Of a DNA stretch of 64,000 bases, positions 1 through 11,439 are shown in pieces. Origin of the DNA: Rhododendron vialii (taxonomy: Eukaryota > Streptophyta > Magnoliopsida > Ericales > Ericaceae); NCBI RefSeq assembly GCF_030253575.1, contig NC_080569.1, positions 20,130,001-20,194,000 of the forward strand, read 5' to 3'. The notes beneath the pieces were generated by a model. The model saw only the letters and a program-made list of their open reading frames with translations, was not told where the DNA came from and did not search any database. The stretch's first letter is position 1. Every line of letters starts with the position of its first letter. The position numbers and the translations under genes were made by a program.

Positions 1-909
1 ATGTCATGTTATATATTTTTTTATGGTAATTTAGCCATGTTCCGTTTGCCAACTCAAAGAATGAAGAAAAAATGTAAAGATGTGGTCAACTTATCATGTT
101 ATATTCCTAAAAATATCGATTCTTCAAATACATTCCATGATAAAAAAAGAAGTAATCAATCATATTGAAATTTACCAAATCCCATTGAATTAGGAAAATA
201 ATCCAATCCAATTCCATTAAATTGAGAAAACAAGATTCGATCTGATAACCTCATCATGCCTAATGCTCTAATTCCTTACCGCTGAACTACGAATCACTTC
301 GTTGAAGATGATAACATATACTATTTGTTAACACATGAAGGGAGTCACGTGACTCACCTATGCCAGGATTCAATCCGCTCTTGATCTTGTGCATGTGAAA
401 CTCTATTAACACAAAAAGAAAACAATAAATTGTGTAACATATTGCTGTGGCAACACATAAATTGGTAATTACCATAATAAAGTTTGCCTAGATTTATATG
501 TATAGATCCAGATATAGGTGTTTTAAGAGCTGTTTGATATACATGGACTTCACAAAATAATGAGAGATTCATGCATATTGGATGATTCTCGACATATCTG
601 TATCTGTAAGCCAACGTAGGGTTCCGCTTGCCAAAAAGACATAAATTGGATTGCCAAAAGCCACAAAACTCCATTGCCATTACTATTGTAGTTATTGTTG
701 TTTAAATCCTAAAAGTTTGCAGGGGCTTGAAAATTATTGGAGTGCTATTTTTTTGAGTCGGTCTCTCTTTTTTTCTTTTAATAATTGGATGTTTGGGTCA
801 GTTTGCGCACTTTTTTAATTGAGTCGGTCTTTTGCTTTTAAATTTCTTCCTAGTGAAAATTCTCATCTGCGGTTTTATTCGAATGAAGTTTTCAATGTGG
901 TAAAAGATT
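1..909. other. Intergenic DNA without a recognisable gene
   Basis: The short open frames here have no domain, no repetitive codon pattern and no splice context that I can support. The only structured items are the tRNA-like stretch at 225-300 and, from about 850, sequence related to the upstream flank of the peptide gene at 22254 (matching the stretch around 22200-22250). Confidence 0.6.
225..300 (-). repeat. tRNA-like sequence, possible SINE head
   Basis: Read on the minus strand, TAGTTCAGCGGTAAGG (274-289) resembles a pol III A box, and the AGATCGAATCTT stretch (about 233-244) resembles a B box at roughly tRNA spacing. The acceptor stem does not pair convincingly, so this is more likely a tRNA-derived SINE head or a decayed tRNA than a working tRNA gene. 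No SINE body or tail was recognised with confidence. Confidence 0.35.
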
Positions 910-1002
910 ATGGGGACGAAATTACCCTTGTCACAAGCACGTAAAACAGACAAAGTTGTTCTTGTGCTGGAGTCGGGAATCACAATTCAAGCGCCAAGCT
1001 AG
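910..1002 (+). pseudogene. Deleted remnant of small secreted-peptide gene
   Basis: A 30-codon frame starts METKLPVS-like (here MGTKLPLSQ) and runs directly from a K-V-V-L-V-L stretch into sequence matching the 3' part of the gene at 22254 (the GAGVI/GHHNSS region), so the hydrophobic core and the whole Gly-rich middle are missing. The upstream 50-60 bases also match the flank of the 22254 gene. It looks like an internally deleted paralogue. The frame is open by chance, and the signal peptide and C-terminal tail needed for the family architecture are absent. Confidence 0.6.
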
Positions 1003-1153
1003 TAGTATGTTCTGTTAAAAAAGAAGCTGCGCACGCAATTTCAGTAATTCGAAACTACGCAAGTAGTTTCGCCCCTACGAATCCAGAAATAATACTGATC
1101 GGTATCTGTTATGAATTTTTGTGGAACCCGAAGTGGGCTCCACATAAAATGTA

Positions 1154-1428
1154 CTCCCTCTGTCCCTTATTTAGAGTCCAGTATTCTATTTTGGGTTGTC
1201 CCTTAATAAATGCCATTTTGTAAAGTTGGGGGGGAGGGGATAAAAATTGTTGCATTGTCTATTTTGTCCCTAAAAATAGATTTCATTTTGAAAAGTTAGT
1301 GAGTAAAAGTGTAATGATGATAGGCAAGTAGGAAAAGTGGAGGAAAAAGTTGATGTGAAATGTGTAATAATATTTTTTTAATAAGTTGAAGTTACGAAGC
1401 AGGACACTTAAAAAGTGACGGATAGTAG
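1154..1428. mobile_element. Stowaway-like MITE (Tc1/mariner type)
   Basis: The left end starts CTCCCTCTGTCCCTTATT after a TA dinucleotide (1152-1153), the typical Stowaway terminus. The right end, read inverted, begins TACTATCCGTCACTTTTTAA with TA at 1429-1430. The element is 275 bp with no coding capacity. The right terminal repeat has diverged, so it is an old copy. Confidence 0.6.
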
Positions 1429-1679
1429 TATAATTGTATAGTGTATGTAGCGCGTTTATATGGTTAGGTAAATGGTCCAACGGAATGGAGTATAAGAATT
1501 AAGAAATGGTGGCTGTGCTCTACATTTGAATACTTGTGAAAGACCACCACGTCCAGAGGCTTATACCACATGAATAAAAGAACCCTTGAAAGGAGAATTA
1601 AATTCGAAATCAATTTTGAAGTATTTTAAGAGATTTTTATATCAAGAAGATTTCCATGGCAAAAGTTTTATTTTTTTAA

Positions 1680-1950
1680 AGGATAATTTTAAAGTCGATA
1701 CACTTTGAGCTGTTTACAGAAATTCCCTGTCTATTTTTTTTTTTTTAAACTAGGGTAGTTTCAAACTTGAAAGAGGAAAAAAAAAAGAATCTTTAAATAT
1801 TCTTTTTATGATTTATGGGATCTATTTTTAAATCATCCCTTTATACGTAGAATATGTTCTCAATGCATAACATGGAATACTGCTAGGTAGCAGAAACTAA
1901 AAAGGAGTAGTACATTGAATGAGAGTGATGAGTTGGTTTTCGGTGTGGTA
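1680..1950. repeat. Segmental duplication, copy A (partner at 24240-24550)
   Basis: Shares a long ordered series of matches with 24240-24550, including the stretches ending in TTTTTATGATTTAT, ATACTGCTAG and ACATTGAATGAGA. It lies upstream of the glycine-rich peptide gene at 2392. Its partner lies upstream of the gypsy element and, beyond it, the pseudogene at 36777, so a single duplicated unit was later split by insertion. Confidence 0.65.
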
Positions 1951-2340
1951 GATCCCGCGTGTGTACCTGCAAATAAGAACTTAACACCGGCGTGGTAAGT
2001 TAGTATATTTGTGGTTGCGGAGAGAAGTATATGTGTAAAGCTCTAGTGAAGGGTGGTATTGGAGATGCTTGCCCCCGAAGGCGAGGGAATTATAAATATA
2101 TAGGCATTTTCGGAGGTAGAATCCATTTAGGACTGGACTCTGTGAGATTGTTTGGTATCATGAATGAGAATCTTATTCGATGAGTCCAGTGACCGCCGGA
2201 GTCCCCCTTTCTTGTTGGGGATGGAATCTTAACGAGGATTGGACTGCCGGTAACTATCTCCATGGAGACTTGAAATCTTTGTGGGCCAAGCAATTATAAA
2301 TACAGTTTGAAATACATATTTATTAATTAATTAGTTTTAG

Positions 2341-2350
2341 CCTATAAATA
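2341..2350 (+). promoter_or_regulatory. Probable TATA box of the peptide gene at 2392
   Basis: CCTATAAATA lies about 45 bases upstream of the ATG at 2392. The same block (a TTAGCCTATAAgTAC-type sequence followed by CTAT..AGAGGGCAGT) is conserved upstream of the pseudogene at 36777, which supports it as part of the duplicated promoter. Confidence 0.55.
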
Positions 2351-2391
2351 CTAAAGCTATACTAGAGGGCAGTCGCTTGAGGGAAATTATT

Positions 2392-2619
2392 ATGGAGATG
2401 AAATTGTCCTTGTCAGCAGTAAGCAAAGTTGTTCTTGTGTTCGTTGTAGTGGTTTTTGTAATGGCAACTTCTGCGGTGGCCAAAGGCGAAGGATTTGGCG
2501 GCGGTGGCCGATTTGGTGGATCTAGCAGTGGTCGTGGATTTGGTAGTGGTCGTGGATTTGGCGGTGGTGGTGACTCAGGCAGTGGATCTGATAGAGGTGG
2601 TGGATTTGTTGGCGGATAA
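2392..2619 (+). CDS. Small secreted glycine-rich peptide, prematurely truncated
   Basis: The start is the ATG at 2392, which aligns with the start of the pseudogene at 36777 and matches the MExKL.LS family start. The protein is about 75 aa: a charged N-terminus, a signal-peptide core of Val/Leu (about residues 9-25) ending in A-V-A-K, then a Gly-rich domain with repeated G-R-G-F-G units. Glycine-rich proteins of this shape are usually secreted to the cell wall, but no specific role can be assigned. The TAA at 2617-2619 cuts the protein before a still-open, in-frame tail (2620-2715) that encodes the family's C-terminal part, including a hydrophobic stretch ending in L-S-Y-F-L. The gene has therefore lost its tail by a nonsense change or a local indel. 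The promoter block is duplicated at 36640-36776. The 3' flank is interrupted by the MULE at 2848. Confidence 0.6.
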   Translation: MEMKLSLSAVSKVVLVFVVVVFVMATSAVAKGEGFGGGGRFGGSSSGRGFGSGRGFGGGGDSGSGSDRGGGFVGG

Positions 2620-3009
2620 GGAGGAGGAAGGGCTCAGAGGTCAAGCGCTGCGTCTATGAACTCCACGTTTGTTCTTCCTCTGTTTTTCGCTATGCTCTCT
2701 TACTTCCTCGGTTGATAGTACAAATTAGCTATGTAAAAGCCTTGGAATTTTTAAAAACAAAGTTGTCTTTGATACTATTTCCTTGGTTGAGATTTTGAGC
2801 AGTTTTTCTACACCGTTGTTGAGTTGTTATAGGAGGGGTATATTTTTGGAAGAATTTTTCATAGGTCCACTATAGCACTTTCCAAATCCTCTAAGTCCAC
2901 TTCTAAATTCCAAAACCCCCTAAGTCCACTAACCTATTAGTAAGGATATAATAACCATAATATACCCCTGTTTTTAAAAAATTTGGAACCAAAAGTGGGT
3001 CTTTTATTC

Positions 3010-3363
3010 CCCTGGGCCTCTGTTCAAAACGAACGAGACTGAGAGGGAAAAACCCTAGACGGTTTGCTCCTCCACCTCAAACACTCGATCGCCTACCATT
3101 CGTCGTCGGCGTTCTTCGTCATCGTCGTTAGTCGATCTTTGTCGTCCACCAACGGTCGAGCTCATTCACCATCAGTCGCGTTCGTCTCCGTCGTGCTAGT
3201 TGCTGTTGTTCCCCTTCGTTTCAGTCGAACGCCGTCGCGCTCGTCGCAGTTGTTCCCTTTCGTTTTTCCATTGCCGTCAAATCCTATGTTGCAATAGATA
3301 CACTAGGTATGTTTCTTTTCGTTTCTCTCCATTGCAGTCACATCGTACAGGGAACTCATGCGA
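3010..3363 (+). promoter_or_regulatory. Probable leader of the MULE plus-strand gene
   Basis: The stretch contains the AAACCCTAG-type leader sequence typical of plant 5' UTRs (around 3048-3060), then a CGTC/TCG-rich low-complexity open frame with no recognisable domain. It sits just inside the left terminus and reads toward the Ulp1 gene. I infer an untranslated first exon or leader, with the hAT later landing in the following intron. Confidence 0.3.
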
Positions 3364-3600
3364 TTATATATGGTTATATGAATGGTTTGGCTAAGTTAAG
3401 TTAGGGTTTTGATTGCGAGTATATATGGTTATATCAAACTCTGATTGGTTAGGTATTGGTTAAGTTAAGATATGGTGTCGATTGCGAGTATATATGGTTA
3501 TATCAATCTTTGATCCGTTAGGGTATGGTTGAATTAAGTTAGGGATTTGACTGCTAGTATATATGGTTATATCAATGTTGGTTATATACGAATTTTGTTA
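3364..3600. repeat. Minisatellite with TATATGGTTATAT core
   Basis: TATATATGGTTATAT recurs near 3365, 3420, 3489 and 3558; the last three are spaced 69 bp and the units between are similar (GATTGCGAGT..TTAAGTTA..). Variants of the core are scattered through the rest of the MULE non-coding DNA (for example 7440-7680, 8530-8640, 13430-13480 and 17340-17480). Confidence 0.7.
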
Positions 3601-4051
3601 TAGGCAATGTTCTAAAAAGCGCTCGGCGCTAGGCGGGCGGCCGACCACCTTCAAGCTTCGAGACCAATTAATTGGCCATTAATCGCCTTTTAGCAATTAG
3701 TCGGGGTTTTTTTTTTTATTTATTTATAAATATTCTACAACCTCCCTAGAGTCCCTGACATTAATAATCACAGTTTTTCTAGTTGATGTGATATATCTTC
3801 TCTCCCAAAAAATTTCTTAGTTCTCTTTGGCTATCGGATACTCAATGTTAACACTTCTCTACATTTCAAATATAGAGACATAGAAGTTCAATATTCATAG
3901 TTCAAACCAAATAAAATCAAGTACGGAAAATTACTAGTCAATTACAAACTTCAACGTTCAAACCAAATGAAAACAAGTACGGAAAATTACTAGTCAATTA
4001 CAAACTTCAACGTTCAAACCAAATGAAATCAAGTACGAAATTATTAGTCAA

Positions 4052-6503
4052 TTACTCATCCTCTTCTTCTCCATATCCATGCATAACTTCTTCTCCATCG
4101 AACTCACACTCAAAATCCTCATCTACCTCCTCTTTGGTATCATCCTCCGACACAAAATCTTCCTCATATAGTTCTCATACTTCAATATTTCTAGTAGTCC
4201 TTCTAGGTTGAAGGACTTCATCCGCTCCCGTAGCTTCCCCAATTACCTCCCATGTAAGTCCCGAAACCGGGTCAACTTCCTCGTCACCACCTTCAACTAG
4301 CCATCCTTGTGCATTTGTTGATTCTTTAGTACGTAATACATCCTTCCCATTTCTTTTATTGTTGAGAAGTTTGGCATTGAATTGGACATAGACTAAATTG
4401 TTCAACCTTGTCGCATCTAGTCTATTCCTTTTCTTTGTATGTATCTATACAAAAAAAAATCTTAAGTTAATATAATTTCTTATGCATATATATACAAAGA
4501 AAGAGAGAGAGAGAGTGCGTGTATGTACTTACCCCCTCAAAAGTGCTCCAATTTCTCTCACACCCCGATGAACTTGAAGTCAAAGAGAGAATTCGAGTGG
4601 CCATTCTTTTCAAATTGGGTGTATGATATAGTTAGACCACCATCCAACTAGTCATGAGAGAAAGCACACAAAAAAATAGTACTAAGTAACTTAGCAAAAA
4701 GAATAATACTAAGAAGGAAAGTAACTAGTAACTACTTATTTACCCGGATCATAAGAGTCATTGTTCGTCGCACATCCCATTGCGGCTAATGGTCTTCCAA
4801 ATCCACCTTCTTTGTTCTTGTACTTCAACAACTCTCGATTGATGACTTCATCTTGAACATTGACATCATCGGGAAAGAAAGCTTCAACACAAGTAAGAAC
4901 CCCATCCATAATGATAGGATCATCTTGAATGGTAGAATTGTTGAAGAAGTAAAAAGGATTCAAAAAGTAAGCTGTCAAATGCAATGCACTATCTAGCCGA
5001 CCCTTAGCTTTCCCATCAATGACATCTAGTATTGGCCGGTAGTTAGTCTCAACTTGCTTGTATGCCGCTTTGATCTCTTCTTTTGCTTTTGTGAGCTCTC
5101 CATACACAAAGCCCATTGAGGGCTTACGATCCCCATCAACAAGTCGAAGAACTATCACCAACGGACCAAACACTTTCAAGCATAAGGTTACGCCATTCCA
5201 AAATGCCTGACTCATCACAGTAGCATATGCTGTTTTTCCCTTTGGGCTCTTGGCCCATTTACTCTCACCCCATGCATTGCTACTAAACATCGCTCGCAAT
5301 TCTTGTTTCTTTTTCATCAAACTTTGTAAAGTCAAGAATGATGTAGCAAATCGAGTAACACCCGGCCTCACTATGTCTCTCTTCTTCGTATATTTTCTCA
5401 TCATCGCCAATGTATTATGATGAGCATAAACAAATATAGTGAACGCTTTGGCCTTATCAATAGTTGCTTTAAACTTGGATTGCTTACCAATTCCTTCAAG
5501 CATGAGGTTAATTGTGTGGGTGTCACATGAGGTCCAAAATATGTTAGGCCTCTTGATCTTTAGCAAATCCGCCGCGGCCATATTGTTGGATGCATTGTCC
5601 GTCACTACTTGAACTACATTTTGTGCTCCTATATCTTCAATGAACTTGTCAACATAGTCAAAGATATACACCCCCGTGTGTGACACCTCCGAATCTTCCT
5701 TTGAAGAAAGAAAACAAGTCCCTTGCTTATAATTAACGCACAAGTTCATAATGCTTCTCCTTTTTCGGTCGGTCCAAGCATCGGTCATGATAGAGCAACC
5801 TGTCAAAGCCCACTCTTCTTCTTGCTTTTTGAGTAATGTTTTGGTTCTCTCCACCTCCTCCTTCAACAATGGTTCCCTTAGTTGGTATTGGCTTGGAGGT
5901 TGGTATCCCGGGCCAAATAGACCAACAGCTTCAACAAAACGTTTGAAGCTATCATTGTCTATGGCATGAAATGGAATGCCGGCTTCGTACACCCATCGAG
6001 CCAAGTATTGACTCACTTTATGACTCTTCTCCTTCCAAAAGCTATCATTTATGTTTGGTTGTCTCATCTTCTTAAATCCACTCGTGTCAGAAGAATCGGG
6101 ATTGATATCTGTATATCTATCTATGGGACCAAGAACATAGGGCCTCTTCTTTGATCCCACTGCCACATTTTCAATCTCATCACCTTCGGATTCATCACCT
6201 ACTATATTCACTTCCTCCCTAATTTCCATGGCTACTTTCTTCTTAGCTGCATTATCATCAATTGCCTTCTTACACTTTAATATGTCTTCCTTGCTTGCCT
6301 TAGTGCATGAGGCAACATCTCCCCTAATTTGAGCTAACCCCTCCAGTATACTGATTCCCACACAAAAGGCATTGTAGGCGGTCATTATTCCTAGGATCCA
6401 CAATAACTCCATAATCCCATCCAACATCAACCGAATTTCTTTTCAATAGCGGCGCAGAATTAGAAGCCTGTGAAGATGAAATATGAGTGGGATTCATTGA
6501 CAT
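4052..6503 (-). pseudogene. hAT transposase (BED, DUF659, hATC), broken
   Basis: Reading on the minus strand from an ATG at 6503, the first 50 residues contain a BED-type start (DVGWDYGV.VDP...QCLLCGNQ), after which the frame shifts near 6345. A long open frame (to 4736) then gives the DUF659 domain: GCSIMTDAWTD and the V.TDNASNN motif, which holds a catalytic-core Asp. After a GT-AG-like intron, the dimerisation region is recognisable (TPNLKRMATRILSLT, SSSGCERNWSTFEG), but its WW-containing start is in a different frame. A second intron (about 4450-4535) leads to NLVYVQFNAKL and an acidic tail interrupted by TGA at 4175, with the frame continuing to TAA at 4052. So there are at least two frameshifts and one nonsense change. 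It is clearly a hAT transposase and probably inactive. Confidence 0.85.
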
Positions 6504-6875
6504 TTGATAATTGATATCAGTCTATACTCTATAGTATTACTGTGCACCAAAAAAAAAAAACAGAGAAAAAAGTCAAGAAACTGTTAAGTGTTAACCTGAT
6601 TATAAGTTGAGATTTTAGTCTTTTACACTTTGTGTTAACTGATAACACCAAAAAATACTACACTTTGTTAATTTGTTTTAAGATTTAAAAAAAAAAAAAA
6701 AACTACATTTTGGCCACTGTCCACACTCCACAGTGTCCAGACGTGGCATATACCCAGGACTTTCAGAACAAAAACTTGCCAATAGTAAAAAATCCACTGG
6801 AGATCATAAGAGAGGGGGAGGGTCGAGAGAGAGAGAGAAACTGTGAGAGAGAGATCATACGAGAGAGAGAGAGGG

Positions 6876-6879
<4 letters not shown>

Positions 6880-6914
<35 letters not shown>
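6880..6914. repeat. (GA)n microsatellite
   Basis: An almost pure GA run inside the right third of the hAT, preceded by shorter GA tracts from 6815 and followed by a GGC-rich segment. Confidence 0.9.
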
Positions 6915-6918
<4 letters not shown>

Positions 6919-7997
6919 TTACAGCAGACGGAGGCGGCGACGATGGCAGACGGCGACGGCGGCGAGGATGGCAGCCGGCGGCGGCGGCGAGGATGGCAGC
7001 CGGCGGCGACTTCACTCTCGATCGATCGATCGTCTGCAGCCTAGGTAACAAATTAAGCCCTAAACTAAATTTGTATTCGAGCCCCTTTAAACTGGTTTTC
7101 AAAAAATAACAGTTACCCCCCTTCATTTTCGAAAAATACTGATTTTACCCCTATTAATCGCTTTTTAACCGATTAATTAGCTGATTAATCGGCTTCCGAT
7201 TAATCACTGATTAATTGCCGACTAAAGCCGATTAACCTCCCGACCGCCAAATCCAACCGCCGAGCCATTAATCTCACCGGAGATGGCAAAATTCCGATTA
7301 ATCGCCGGTTAATCGGCGATTAATCCCGCCTTTTAGAACACTGGTTATAGGTTGTGAATGTAAATTGTGTGTGAATAGATGGTTCTGTGTGGTCTGCTTT
7401 TTTAATATGGTAATATGGTGATTTGCGAATGCGAATGGTTATATATGATTATACGTTCATCTGGTTGCAAATTTGTTCTGTGAACATTTATGGTTATATA
7501 ATGGATGGTTCCTTGTGGTCTGCTTTAATATGGTTATATGGTGATATGAAAATGCGAATGGTTATATCTGATTATGCGTTCTTAGAAAATCCCAAATAAG
7601 ATAACATATAATGTTTAGGGGATGATCTGGTTGCCATTTTGTTCTGTGAATATTTATGGTTATATATTGAGGTCTGTTAGGCCACTGCGTGGACCAATTC
7701 AATTACGTAAAATAATTAGTTTTATTAGTTTTCATGAATAGATTTCATAGATTTATTTGTTTTATTTGTACATATATCATGCCATCATTTTAGGTTTTTG
7801 TTTAACAGCTGATATCATGAAACATAAATAATAATATACGAATACTTGAACCCATTTTTTTAACATATAAAGCTATATGTTTCCATATGTTTAACTTTTT
7901 TCTTATATGTGCATAGTTCGGAAAACAACAAGTAAAGAGTTGGTACCTGTTCAATACCCGACAAATGTCTGATTAGCAATCATTGCCCCTCCAGAAC

Positions 7998-10305
7998 AAA
8001 TGAGGCAGAAGAACACCTCCAGAAAGCGGACAGTAGAACCAGCTGTGACAAACATTGAAGACAGTGAGCAAAAATCCGAGGTCGCCAAGTCTTCCACACC
8101 CCCCCAGAAATGCGTGCCAACCGTCCACACTTGCACCTCAACCGCAAGGAAAAAGGTGACCCCGACAAAGAAAGTGAAGCCAATTAAAATCAATATCAAA
8201 AAGCCCGAAGTTGATACGGTTAGTGAGCGAAAGAGAAAAAGGCCAAATAAGGAGGATGAAGGAGTTATAATTTTGGCAACTCCGACAAAGAGAATGACAC
8301 GATTTGCGGATACAATGCAGAAAATGCAAAAGGGTAAGGACAAGCCAAGGTTGCGAATTCCTTGCAAAACAGAAAAGGGAAAGGGGAAGAAAGGGCAGAC
8401 AAGTAAAGGGGTCAAGGGCAAGAACACCAAGGCCAAGGGCAAGAAAGACAAGGGAAAGCAAAACATAGTGGAACCTGGAATGTCTAAAATTCCCTTGAAT
8501 TTCCCCAAAAAAACTCAGTACAGGTAATGATTTATGGTTATATGTATATATAGTTACTGATTTAACGTTATATACGATCTACTGTCATATGAAAAATTAT
8601 ATATGATGTTTTGTCCTGAAATATATAGGGTTATATATGATCTTCTGTATTTATTTAATAGTAATGTAACAAGATATAATGCTATATATGTTCCATATTA
8701 CGTCTGTCTATATTTTACTTACATATATGGTTAAATATCAACGTTTGTATATTATGCAAGTCCAACTTAATAACTGTGGTGAAGCTGCTGCAGACTATTC
8801 CTGACGGGGAATTCACAGAACGTCAAATACAATAGATCAAGAAAACACCCTTTGTGGAGCTTGTGTTTGTGATTGTCGAAGCGAAGCTGGATGAGGCCTA
8901 CGTAAGGAATAGCGATATTGACATTTTGAAGTTGGTAAAACAATATGAAGGGACAGGTGGAAGTTTCAAATTGGGGGGGGTGAGTCTGTCAAAATAACAG
9001 CCAAAGAGCTTACACTTATATTTGGGATACAATCTGGTCCTACTAGGATTGTTATAAATCCAACTCCAAGGGTCCCAAAATCAGAATTTGCATATCGACT
9101 TTGCCCTGGTTCGAAAGTGCAAAGGATATTGACCATTCCGGTACTGAGGGACTTCTTTGCCAAGGTTGTTAAAGGTACCACTTCGGAGGATGCAAAGGAC
9201 TTGGTGTGTGTCCTTTGCCTTTTGTTAATAGGGACGCTGTTTTTTGTAAACACACAAGCTAGAGTGAGTTGGGCTTACTTGGATTTCGTTGAACCTTCAT
9301 CACTGAAGAGGTCATCCATGAACTAAACATAAGGACTACTTCAAAGCCAACAAAAGTCAGAGGATGCGTAATGGGACTTATGGTAAAAATGGCTTCCCTC
9401 TTCATCATCCTTCATTTTTCCCCCTTATTATTGGTATGAGATAAACTAATTTGTGCACCAATTTGACAATAGTATTGGCTTTGTGAGCATGTGCGTTTAA
9501 TTAATCAAGGAAATCCACACAACATTTCAAGGTTCATCAAGTGGAGGCTTGGTGACCTAAGCAAGGCATTGCGTACAATCAACTTGGACTCTCTCGATCC
9601 TCTTTTGGTAAACATGATATAGGGTCATGTGTTTTTTCCATGGAAGTTGTTATATCCATTCTATAATAGTTGTAGTGCTACATTGTAAACATATCCATTC
9701 CCTCAAAATTATTATATAACCATATAAGTGCACAACTATTATATGTGTGTTATATTCATGGTTTACTATGTTTTTTTCAAGGTAATCTCCTCAGAGTTGG
9801 AGCCAAACGACAATGAGGAAGAGTTGCTCAGGTTTCTCGCAGACCCCAAACACAAGACTGATGAGAAGACTCAACAGTTGAAGACGACAGTTGAGAAGTC
9901 GGGCAATGAGGTCGTGGAGGATAGAACTTATGACGAGACAGATAGTGAGCAGGATGATATTGAACAAGGGAACGAAGTGGTAACCCTCCGAGATAGAATT
10001 AGAAAGTTGATTGAAGATAATGCAGACCGGACAATTTCTGAGCTTCGGAGGGAAAACATGGAGAAAAATGCTACAATTTTTGATCTTAGGAAAAGGATTA
10101 CAGAGCTTCAACAAACCACAACACCTATTTTGGATTCGAAGGCATTACTGCTCAATTTGATAAACACCACCTTGAGCACGAAACATGAGTTTACAGATAG
10201 AGATCGGTGGCATGCTCATAGAGAAAGACATTGTCGAAGAAAAACTGGAAGGGGCCGAAGAAATCATTGATGAGTATGTGACATTCTGTAACACAAACGT
10301 ACCAG
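7998..10305 (+). pseudogene. MULE Ulp1-gene, N-terminal exons (basic region and coiled coil)
   Basis: The first open exon (7998-8522) encodes a Lys-rich, nuclear-type basic region (several K-K/K-R runs) and ends at a CAG/GTAATG donor. The next segment (about 8787-9330) carries a conserved-looking domain (LIFGIQSGPTRIVINP, RDFFAKVVKG) interrupted by an in-frame TAG near 8835 and a frame change at a G8 run near 8976. A third piece (about 9471-9610) encodes YWLCEHVRLINQG..ISRFIKWRLGDL. The exon starting at 9782 is acidic and then a heptad-like coiled coil (RDRIRKLIEDNADRTISELRRENM), with a frame change near 10190. The order resembles the regions before the protease domain in plant Ulp1-MULE proteins. 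The gene is broken at several points. Confidence 0.6.
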
Positions 10306-10357
10306 GTATATCAAATATATTAGGTTATATATGCATGCTTTTTTATAGGGTAGCGCT

Positions 10358-11368
10358 AATGCCACGATTCTTTTTTTTAATGCCACGACAATTCTGGCTG
10401 AGAGACTATTATGTCCTCCCTTCATCACTCTTTGACTCAGCTCTTAGTTCTAACAGTTCTAGCCCCCCTCTCTTTCTCTCTGAGCTCTGCTCCCCCTTTC
10501 ATCTCATCTCATTTTGGGCATCTACCATTTCAGATCTATTTATTTTGAGGAATCAGATGGCGGAGAAAACCAATTGAGGGTCAAACATCCAAGGTCACCA
10601 ATCTGAATATGATTTTGCAACCCTCATATGATACAGAGTCACAGACCCAACCACTTCTTTCCGCACAAAAGCCGCGAGATTTTTGGCGATTGGCTCCTTT
10701 CGCTCATGACGACAGTGTTTCTTCGAATCGAGCAATACCTGAGTACCATTCACTCAATTTCCATTTGCTATCTAAAGTGTTCTTACCACATGAAAAAGTA
10801 AGAAGCTTCAGCATCAATGAAGTGTGGGCAGAGGAGAAAAAAATCACAGTTTTTCTGTCGGCCCCTTCATCTTTTTGTCTTGTGGACTGAAGAAATTTAT
10901 ATCTCTCTATAAAAACAAACAATTAGTGCTCCAATTTTCCAATGTCTGAATGTATAAATAGTTGTAGTTTTCGAGTGAGTATCTTGATGAGTTACGTTGG
11001 AGGGATGCAATCGAACGGGGCGGTGGCTTTTTTGAAGTTGGAAGAGTAATAAGGACCCCAAAAAAGGGAGAGAACGGATGGAAGTGGGTTTCGTGGAGTC
11101 GGGAAAAATTGGGGGCGGCAGTAGTTAATTTGTCGTCGGAGTCGTATGCATTGTGCTGTGATAGTGATGATTGGTGAAGCCAAGGGAAGAAGGAATAGAG
11201 AAGAAAATTGAGTTGCTTTGTTTTGTGCTAAAAAGGAGAGAGAGACAGAGAGAGAGAAGGGGGGGGGGGGGGGGTGTTGGGGGAGCATGTTGACTGCTTT
11301 GACTAACAGGGCTATATTTGTCAAAAAATGTAAGTTGCCGTGGCCTTAACAAAAGACCTCGTGGCATT
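10358..11368. mobile_element. Candidate 1-kb TIR element inside the Ulp1 gene
   Basis: AATGCCACGA at 10358 is matched by TCGTGGCATT ending at 11368, and a second GCCACGACAAxTT / inverse AAgTTGCCGTGGCC pair lies just inside. Flanks GGTAGCGCT and GGTTGCCCT match at 7 of 9 positions, compatible with an old 9-bp Mutator-type target duplication offset by one or two bases at the right. It separates the coiled-coil exon from the acidic linker and Ulp1 exons. It contains no recognisable transposase. Confidence 0.5.
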
Positions 11369-11439
11369 ATGGTTGCCCTCTTTATATTCATTTGTGGGTA
11401 ATAAGTTTACAACAATAATTGTTCACGTTTTTTTTGAAA

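Larger units (their letters stand above)
3605..7343. mobile_element. Complete 3.7-kb hAT element nested in the MULE
   Basis: The left end is CAATGTTCTAAAAAGCGC and the right end inverted is CAGTGTTCTAAAAGGCG, the common plant hAT terminus. GTTATAGG flanks both sides (3597-3604 and 7344-7351), a perfect 8-bp target duplication. Sub-terminal regions are rich in GATTAATCG/CGATTAAT motifs on the right side, typical of hAT transposase-binding repeats. The single gene (4052-6503, minus) is broken. Because the hAT lies within MULE sequence, it inserted after the MULE arose. Confidence 0.9.

Noticed and set aside
3064-3394. Two overlapping Ser/Val-rich frames as a secreted protein gene
   Set aside because: The sequence is CGTC-rich low complexity inside the MULE leader, with no family features and no continuing exon that I can support.
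7951-8508. 185-codon minus-strand frame rich in Phe and Leu
   Set aside because: It is the antisense of the Lys-rich exon 7998-8522; the hydrophobic composition is the expected mirror of AAG/AAA codons.
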